Shown in pieces: positions 56,895 to 64,000 of a stretch of DNA of 64,000 nucleotides. Every line of letters starts with the position of its first letter. Position 1 is the first letter of the stretch. Below the pieces are notes generated by a model that was not told the origin of the DNA, ran no database searches, and saw nothing but the letters and a program-made list of their open reading frames with translations. The position numbers were made by a program, and so were the translations under genes. The DNA is from Rachycentron canadum (Eukaryota > Chordata > Actinopteri > Carangiformes > Rachycentridae), in contig CM076655.1 in the NCBI GenBank assembly GCA_038496675.1, forward strand, positions 24,078,371 through 24,142,370, read 5' to 3'.

Positions 56895-57986
56895 ACTTTT
56901 TAAATATTTTACAGACAAGATGCTGAATGGACACAGCATGGCCAGCTTCATTCTTTTCTTGTGATCCCTCCCCTGACACATTAAATCAGAATTGTCCCAA
57001 GTTCAAGTGGATTATTTTAAAGTGGGCTGATTGTTTTCAAATTCAAATTTTTTTTGGCTTATGATTGTTCTCTGATCATATTATTTAAAATGGACCCAGA
57101 GAGTAACTAAGCTGCTTCCTTTTCAACTTACTCTTCATTTATTCAGACAGCCTCAATGAGATCATGAGCACAAACTGTGTTTATACTTTAAAAACACAGT
57201 AACAGGGTTTGGAAATATTTGTCTTTTTTCTTTGTTTTCTTCTGCTGTATCCCCCCGTCCTGTTGTTGAATGTCTGTCCCGAGTTTGCCTCCCCAGCCAT
57301 CATCAGTTCGTTTAACACGGCGCAGCGGTAACATGGGCGCCTTTCAGTACCAGTCATCAATCTGGATTCTGCCCCGGCCAACGGACGACTGGCCTCTCCT
57401 GTCATCGACCTGCCACCTAATCTCTCCCTTTAATTCTCTAACCTGCCTCCACAGCCTCTGCCACCTGTTCTGACTCCATAACCCCAGTCTCCAGTCAGCC
57501 CCTCCAATTACCCAGTCCTGTTAATTCACATTTCACATTTTGTGCAACAAATCATTCAAAGTTCCTGTCGTGTCTCGTCTGGATTGTGGGTCTAGTTTTT
57601 TGGGGTGAATCTCAACAGACATATTTAAAGTGATAGTTGTGGTTAGTTGACTTGGGGTTGTTTGAGGGACTTGTCGATAGTCAGTGTATCACCTGCAGTA
57701 GATTCAGTGCGCTCCCAGTTTAGAGTAGTGAGCCACTGTGGACATCTGCAAAACTGTGTTTTAGCCACTTTTAATAAATGCTCACAGAAAAAAAGTGCGC
57801 GTTATCTTATTTTGAATATCTTGCTGTCAAACAGTCCCTTGCTCCTTTGGCACCTACAGCACTCGCTGTTTCACACAACAGACATAGCTAAGCTTCACTT
57901 CTGTAATGATTTCAGAGGTGGCGCATGTTTGGATTCAGGATTCATTTAGTATTCGTTGTGAGCCCCTGAACTGGATGTGTCACGTA
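56895..57986. other. No gene recognised
   Basis: Unique sequence. 57290-57520 is GC-richer and pyrimidine-biased at its end. The plus frames 57270-57473 and 57647-57949 have no domain. Confidence 0.45.
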
Positions 57987-58012
57987 TGTGTGTGTGTGTG
58001 TGTGTGTGTGTG
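57987..58012. repeat. (TG)n microsatellite
   Basis: Thirteen TG units. Confidence 0.95.
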
Positions 58013-59269
58013 GTGGCAGCGGAACACGTTGGTTTTCCTTTCATTCATATTTCATTATTCATTCATTCATAACGGATTCGAGTAAACACACTGCGTACGC
58101 GACATCTCTCGCATCGCGTGACGTAAAGACTCCTGTTGTGTGGGATGTGCATTAAGCGGCAGAGAAAAGACCTGATGATGTAATTTCGACATCACGTCAA
58201 CAACATTACACAAAACTGACGCCTTCCACTATGCTCTCCGTCCAGGGTGAATCTGATACATGTGACCGAAATCAATTATTTTAAGCAGCTGCATGTGGAG
58301 ACAGTCACATTTTAGAGACGTTAACTTGTCAAATATGAATCAAATAAATTTGAAATACAAAAGAAATTGAACATTCGTGTATCCTGTAAATGATGCAAGC
58401 AGCGCTGGCAACTCACAAGCCACTCACCCAATGTGTCTCTGGCATTACAGACTCTTTCTTGGCCTCCAGCATCTACTGAAGTTTCCGCTCTTTCAGTTTC
58501 GGCCTGTTCCATTATTGTCATGATATTTTATTTAAAGGGTGCACAGTTTACGGAAACACCTCTATTGGCTACGTCGGAGGGTTGGGAACAACGACCTTTA
58601 TGGTAACTGATCCCGGGAAACTTATATAGCTATATATCTGTAACCGTCACTGCAGTGATTCCTCTGTTGAAACAGACCTAATGAAGAGCAAGCTCAAGAT
58701 AATTCGCCTCATATCACAGCACCCACAGCTCCTGTAGCTCCAGAGAAACTCTGAATGAATATTAGTTTCTGTGAGAACAGCAGTGTATGAATTACACATC
58801 ATTTCTACAGAAGAAAACTCAATAAAGCTGGGGAAGTAGAAACAGGAAACAATAAAAGAGAATGAGAGAGCAGTTGTGTTTGGACGCAATTTAAGAGCAG
58901 CCAGGAACAAACACCGGCTCAGGTCGAAGATCTGAGTCAGAGTATTTTCTTTTTCCTCACATCCCATCACTTAGATTGCATGTGTGTCCATACTATATAT
59001 CGAGCAGGAGTCAAAGACACCCGCTGGCCTTTCCAGCAGATCTGAAGCGCCTGCATCCAGAACTGATGATGATAATTATTTGCAAATCACGTCTGATAGG
59101 GTCAGTGCTGTTTTCGCTCTCTTGTACCATCAGAGCGAAAAGCTGCCTGAACACGTTCCATCGGCTCCCATCCACCCAGGAGACAAGCCCTCGCCCCAAG
59201 TTTCAGCATCATACACCGCAGCATCACCCGTGACAACCTCAGCAGTGAAATAACACAGAAACAGGCGTG
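58013..59269. other. No gene recognised
   Basis: Unique sequence; (ATTC)n-like text at 58043-58069. Two overlapping plus frames at 58976-59253 have no domain. Confidence 0.45.
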
Positions 59270-59480
59270 ACTCGTGTGGCGCCCGTTCAACATGGAACCA
59301 GTTTGTGTCACGCGCGGCGGGGTCGGCGTGTTTGCGGCGTTGGGATAAAAAGCTGTGATTGATTGGCCTCGTCTAACAGAAAAAACTCGCCATCTCTCAG
59401 CTACAATTACCCGTCCCTCCACGGCGGCTGTCAGCGCGCTAATTCATCTGTCATCATCCCACTTCTCCCAGTAGAATCAG
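59270..59480. promoter_or_regulatory. Candidate conserved noncoding element
   Basis: CpG-rich and repeat-free: 'gtcacgcgcggcggggtcgg' (59308-59327), 'tttgcggcgttggg', 'tgattgattggcctcg' (59357-59372), 'caattacccg' and 'cagcgcgctaattcatctg' (59433-59451). Function is inference. Confidence 0.35.
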
Positions 59481-60962
59481 GCTGACAGCAAGCCCAGTAT
59501 CAGTCACACAGCATTACACTCCTGTTGGCTTTCATTAGCTCCACTTTGTCTTTCACCATGAAGGATGCTGGTTTCTATTTTACCCTTAAAACTCATGTTT
59601 CTGCTTGTTCTGCTTGAGCTCTGACTCACATCCACTTTGGGAGCTCAACACTGAGCTGTGTGATAGAAAATTAGGTAACTTTAACCAATTCAACCTTGTC
59701 GGCTCAACCAGTCAGTTATATATAAAGTCAGTGTTGTAACTGTGGGGCCGAAGACTCCTAAGGGTTGTTTTTGAATACTTTTGCCTGAATAAAGCATGTT
59801 CAACATTTTTTTTAACCATGCCAATGTTTGCTATCTTCTTTTTTTTTTTTCAGCATCATCTCCCTCTATATGACTTGAGACCCAAAAAAGACATATAAAA
59901 CACATAAAATCGCATTTGGAAAATTATGTTTTTTACTATAAAAAGTAGGGGCGTGCTCAATGAAGCATTCTGAAGGTTTTAATTTTCATGTTTTCATTGA
60001 TTGACAGGTTAAATGGAAATAGAGTTGGAGTGGTTTTAGTCTTTTTTTTTTTTTTCGTTAAACACTTCGTAGGGCAGATATTTACATGACATTGCATTCT
60101 CAGGATGTGAGGAGTTTCTAAATTGTGTAAAGTAACATAAAAAAGGTTACACTGACAGAAAATCTAAGTATATTTGCTTAACTCTAACTCAAATTTTCCC
60201 AAAATCTGCTCTCTCTGTATCTGTCCATTTCTCTCCATCTTCTGCACTTAGTTCACCCCTCAAAGAGACATTTATCCTGTAGAGCCGAGTTGGCAGATTC
60301 GGATGGATTTTTTATTTTTTTTTTCCCATTTCTTTATATGACAAGAAATGAAGATATAAATGTAACTCCTGCCCCATCCCATTTGCATTTCCACACGCAT
60401 AAGTGATTTTTTTAGGTCATGATCCCATCTCCGTTTTTACTTGGGGCGTTCAACATTAAACAAAAACAAAAATGTTTTTTTTTTTTTTCACATCAGTACT
60501 TAGACCCAAAATTGATGGCAATGCTCCACGTAACTTTGTTTTTAGCTGCTGTTTAATTTTTTTTTTTTTAAATTTAAATTTAATTAAAAAATTTAAAAAA
60601 AATATTTTGGCCAATATATGCCTTCATTTGATAGCGACAGTGGTCGATTGACGTGCAGTAAATGGTCCATCCGGTCGGGAGTCAAACTGGCGTCCTCTTG
60701 TTCAAATCCCATGAATCAAACTCCAATAAACCTCTATTTTAGGTCTGTGTCTCCACTCCTCCAAGAAATAAATGTGTCTCTTCAGCTGCTAAATACTCCA
60801 CTATGTTCACCAGCGGCTCCCTTGACTGTGGCTGCCTGTGGACACTGGGTCCATCAGAGCTGGTTTGTTGAAAATGCATAGAGATGCTTGAGTAATGACA
60901 AATCAGCGTTTGCTAATTCAGATCACTCCTTCTCACACTGCTCTGTAATAAATATATGAATG
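59481..60962. other. No gene recognised; AT-rich palindromic patch
   Basis: AT-rich sequence with T runs near 59839-59850, 60043-60055 and 60475-60489. 60545-60605 is made almost only of 'aaattt' words and can fold on itself. The frame 60618-60881 has no recognisable domain; its text resembles a fish repeat but too weakly to call. Confidence 0.45.
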
Positions 60963-61465
60963 AATGATATTGATTAGAAGAGCTTTAAATTCAAGTGGGG
61001 ACTCCAGAGTTTCCACAGATACAAAATAGTTTAAGCTAAAATTGGGGGAAATGTGTACAGAAGGATGCAGAAAACTTCTCAAACATTTCCATTTCCATCC
61101 GTTTAGTCTTGTGTGTGTATCACAGCCTGATACGTCCTATTCGTCTGAGCCACAGCGCTCCATCCAAAAAAATATTAAAGGTCCCATACAGTCTAAAGGT
61201 AGATGTCCATGTCTTCTGTGATTACAGAGCAGCCCTGGGTTCGAAATTATAGTAAAAATACTGTGAAAGTGTGCACAGAGAGATGCACACAGCCTATATC
61301 CAGAAGCCTGAAAACAAGTTATTGGGACTTTGTGATGTAAATTTGTGATGTCACAACAAAGCTGTCACCATCTGCCCCACCCCAAGTCCCGCCCTCCTAT
61401 AACCACCATCCAACCTTGCAGGGTTTGGTTTCTCTAAATGTCTTTATATCAGACAGACGAGTTTG
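60963..61465 (+). repeat. Repeat families D then C
   Basis: 60963-61140 matches segment D of 55008-55185 ('atattgattagaagagcttt', 'ccagagtttccacagatac', 'cttctcaaacatttccattt'). From 61174, 'ttaaaggtcccatacagtc', 'agatgtccatgtcttctgtg', 'tactgtgaaagtgtgcac', 'gggactttgtgatgtaaat', and 'gcagggtttggtttctctaa' follow family C as at 34204. This is the fullest C copy in the window. Confidence 0.75.
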
Positions 61466-62229
61466 ATTTGCTTTTAAAACCAAAAAAAAAAAATAAAATA
61501 AAAATAAAAGATCTCCTTAAAACCACGTCACTCAGACCTGAGGACCATAACAGATGACAATGTTTAGGATCTTATTTTGCTTTCTGCTAATTTGTCACTG
61601 GTGTTGTTGTCTGTAGTGTTTTAAATATTCCTTTTGAAATTAAAGATATTGAATTTTACTTTCAGTTTGTCTCTAGCTCATTAAATATGTGTTTTACTGG
61701 ACACCTTAACAACTAGTTTTTCTGCCTCTGTTGCCTTTCAGGTTCTTGAATTTAGCTTTATTTTTGAATTTATATTGCAGTTTAATCTTTGTGCTGTCAC
61801 ATTTATATATCTTTTGTCCTAAGTTAACTAGATTTAAACCCACTTCTGGGGAAAATAACACATTGAGGTCAAAGTATTTTGAGCATCTACTGGTGAAAAG
61901 GTAGAATTAATATTGGCGTTAAAGGTGGTTCAAAAGTGTTTCCATTATTTTGTCCACTGCCTGGATCCTCAGCTGCCTCTTGGGAGAGTATTGCCAGAGA
62001 GGATGATGGGAGATTTTGACAGCTCGTCTCCTCCCTCCTGCATGACTTAGCAGGCCTGTCGGAGCGTTACAGCATTCGATTCCCTCCGTGGCAGCTGACG
62101 AGCAGGAAGGTGAGGCGAGGGGTGCGGGTTGAGGTTGTCTCTTGGGGGGCAGAGGTCATCTCAAGGGGCTGAAGGCTCATCCTCATCCTTGGAGCCTCTC
62201 TCATTGTGATTGGTGAGTTGAAAACAAAA
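61466..62229. other. No gene recognised
   Basis: AT-rich then GC-richer unique sequence (62000-62220). The 128-codon minus frame 62067-62453 lies opposite the transposon remnant below and is not a gene. Confidence 0.45.
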
Positions 62230-62984
62230 CCTTCATGACCTGAACCTTTTGGTCCGGGTCTGTTTTTACTCGTTTCAGCCCCTCGGTCAAAGTACAGAGA
62301 AGTCTGTTCTTCCAACCTCATGTCAACAGTTTGCGTTTGTCTCTTTCCTGTTTCAAAATGACAGCTCACCGAAGATATGGTTCTCCCAGTTTGATGTGGG
62401 AAGAGTCCTGACCTCAAGGGGCCCCTGCCCATCCCCATCCAGCTACCCTGCAACTGACAGCTTCATTACATGCGATTGAATTTTTTCTTCTCTGGAAATA
62501 ATGGGCAGTAAAACAGTGAAAAATAGTCCCAAACCAGTTGTAGACCAAAATATTTGGACAGGGGTGTCCGCCTATTTTCGGCTCTTTTGGTGTATGTGAC
62601 CCAGAAATGCCATCATCGCCATCCACCTGCCTTACAGCTCACAGCTTCATTACATGGCCAGAGATCCAGGAGCCAACCACATTTAGATATAAAGGCTACA
62701 GAGCTACAGTTTTCAGTCCTACATTGCAGGGAATAATCTTGTGACCCTGTTTTATAGAGAGCCACAAGATTTGCGGATAAACCAGGAGCCCGCTTTGTTG
62801 ATGTTGCACTTTTCCTAGTTGGTAAACCAGGTTTACCTCAACCCCACCTCACGCACATGTGTCTGAATAGACGCGATACGTCAGAAGTCTTGAGTATAGG
62901 CTGTTATAGCAGTAGGTAATGCCCTTGATTTCATAACAACACGTTGGGTTTGGGTGTCTGCATACTTTTGACCACATGGTACAG
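62230..62984 (+). mobile_element. Tc1-like DNA transposon remnant
   Basis: The plus frame near 62285-62400 reads QSTEKSVLPTSCQQF, then FLFQNDSSPK and WFSQFDVG. These match the 'stgg.VLPTSCQQFGegpFLFQHDNAPvh' and 'kKWFSQFGVEELDW' blocks of fish Tc1 transposases, so the middle catalytic aspartate survives as the D of FQND while the histidine and 'NAPVH' are altered or deleted. Near 62885-62915 'ggctgttatagcagtagg' and 'taatgcccttgattt' are the end of that coding region. The 3' inverted repeat is 62952-62984 ('gtgtctgcatacttttgacc'). 62442-62468 and 62628-62656 form a short direct repeat ('cagcttcattacatg'). The 5' end, the DNA-binding domain and the last catalytic residue are not recognisable. 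Dead. Confidence 0.75.
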
Positions 62985-62989
62985 GCAGG

Positions 62990-63962
62990 CAGAATTAGAG
63001 TTGTAGGTGCAGATTTGATGTGGAAAGCCCTCCACCCTCCGCTGTCTGGCTCCTGTTTCTCAGAGTGGAGAAACCTCCGCCGTGTGTCGGCGTCGAATGA
63101 GTCTGAGCCTCAGTTTGGTCATTCTGCTGGTTTCCAGCGGCGTCTGGACTCCCCTGGTGGATCCCTGTCCCTGATCTAATAACTCCGTGGCTCACAGCGG
63201 AGAGTAAGAACCAGAATGCCGGTGGCTGATAAAAAGACTCTTCACTGAGAGACAAAGAGCCGCTCTGCAGCAGGTGAACTGAAACCTCCATTAGAGATGG
63301 ATGGAGCCCCGGGTGTTTCTGATTCAACACCGACTTTACTTCCTGCACTTTCACTGCAGAAAAGGTGTTTTATTTCCTCAGGTCGCCTTCTGTGGCTTGT
63401 TCCTGCAGCCAATCAGGAGGCTCATTTGTGAGGGCCATGACTCTCTATGCTGCCTCTGAAATAGAAATATGATCAGGTAAAGTGTTAAAAGCTTCCATAA
63501 TGACTTCTACAACAAGCATTCAGCATAAACGAAATAACTGCCTTGACATAAAAATATAACATCAACAACAAACATCAATATTAGATGTTTATTTATTCTT
63601 TATATAATATGTCAATCTCCATAACACAAGTAAACACTGAAATAAAGTTTATCTGTTGCAATGTCAATGTAAGTAATTATTATCACTCCCCTGCAAAGTA
63701 AACAAAAGTCTTCAAAATAAAGCCTCTCTCTGAAAACACAATAGACTCTTATTTTATAAAAAGAATAATTACTCCATCGACACTTAATTCTGAAATCAAT
63801 ATGTTTTACTCTGCTAATTTGCGACTAAAGTAAATCTATAGTTAGTTGTTTGCCTTCAACTGCAGTTAAATGCTTAAGTAATTTGAGTTGACTTTTTTAT
63901 TTTGTGCGTGATGCAGAAAGAAGAAAAGGGAAGTAGGAACAAGCATAAAATGATAAACTATT
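62990..63962. other. No gene recognised
   Basis: Unique sequence between two transposon ends. 63040-63350 is GC-richer and repeat-free; its two overlapping frames lack domains. The right part (63480-63960) is AT-rich. Confidence 0.45.
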
Positions 63963-64000
63963 GTTATACTACATGGCCAGAAGTATGTGGACACCTGAAC
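63963..64000 (+). mobile_element. Tc1-like terminal inverted repeat, cut by the window end
   Basis: 'actacatggccagaagtatg' followed by 'tggacacctga' is the start of the inverted repeat of the same fish Tc1 family whose other end is at 62952-62984, in the opposite sense. The element body lies beyond the window. Confidence 0.75.

Noticed and set aside
62067..62453. 128-codon minus-strand open frame
   Set aside because: It is antisense to recognisable Tc1-like transposase sequence on the plus strand.

Overview
The window looks like noncoding DNA from a ray-finned (teleost, probably percomorph) fish. I found no intact protein-coding gene and no rRNA, tRNA or CRISPR array. The many short open frames have no recognisable domains, no consistent codon signal and no convincing exon structure. 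Several are translations of poly-A/T or dinucleotide tracts. The teleost assignment rests on repeat families I recognise: decayed Tc1-like transposons, a Penelope-like fragment with a GIY-YIG motif, fragments of L2-type LINEs, a dispersed repeat with a tRNA-gene-like head and a 'gataag-ggat' tail, and several families known to me only as common fish repeats, for which I cannot give a certain class.

Layout. 1-10 kb: a repeat carrying nuclear-receptor half-sites (355-790, with an inverted copy at 6475-6625), an L2-type LINE 3' end (4170-4865), then a SINE-like piece joined to a Penelope-like GIY-YIG remnant (6612-7035), and a LINE-like repeat (9690-10055). 10-21 kb: an (ATCC)n array with higher-order structure, a teleost repeat in minus orientation (11855-12175), a small tandem repeat (15253-15348), a nest of SINE-like copies in inverted orientation around a 150-bp repeat (17575-18170) that recurs at 20033-20180, and an internally deleted Tc1-like element (20296-20945). 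21-42 kb: mostly unique, partly AT-rich DNA with scattered LINE-like fragments, a 75-bp-armed inverted repeat (30509-30779), a three-copy repeat family (first copy 34204), and a minus-strand reverse transcriptase fragment (35150-35672). 42-64 kb: further copies of these families, a DNA-transposon-like patchwork (49880-50900), a C-D-C repeat tandem (54884-55395), a decayed Tc1-like element (62230-62984) and the terminal repeat of another of the same family at the right edge.

Between the repeats lie several GC- or CpG-rich, repeat-poor islands with dense homeodomain/POU-like motifs (about 2.0-2.9, 14.28-14.49, 21.7-21.9, 43.8-44.4, 46.6-47.3, 52.1-52.6, 53.5-53.8, 56.2-56.8 and 59.3-59.5 kb). 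Their look is that of conserved noncoding elements, so the window may be part of an intergenic or intronic regulatory domain. That is inference: it needs a cross-species alignment, and I cannot name the target gene. I did not find a convincing new biological system. The most worthwhile leads are the DR1-bearing repeat, the C-D-C repeat arrangement, the 150-bp repeat linked twice to the SINE-like head, the YY1-like inverted repeat and the putative regulatory islands.
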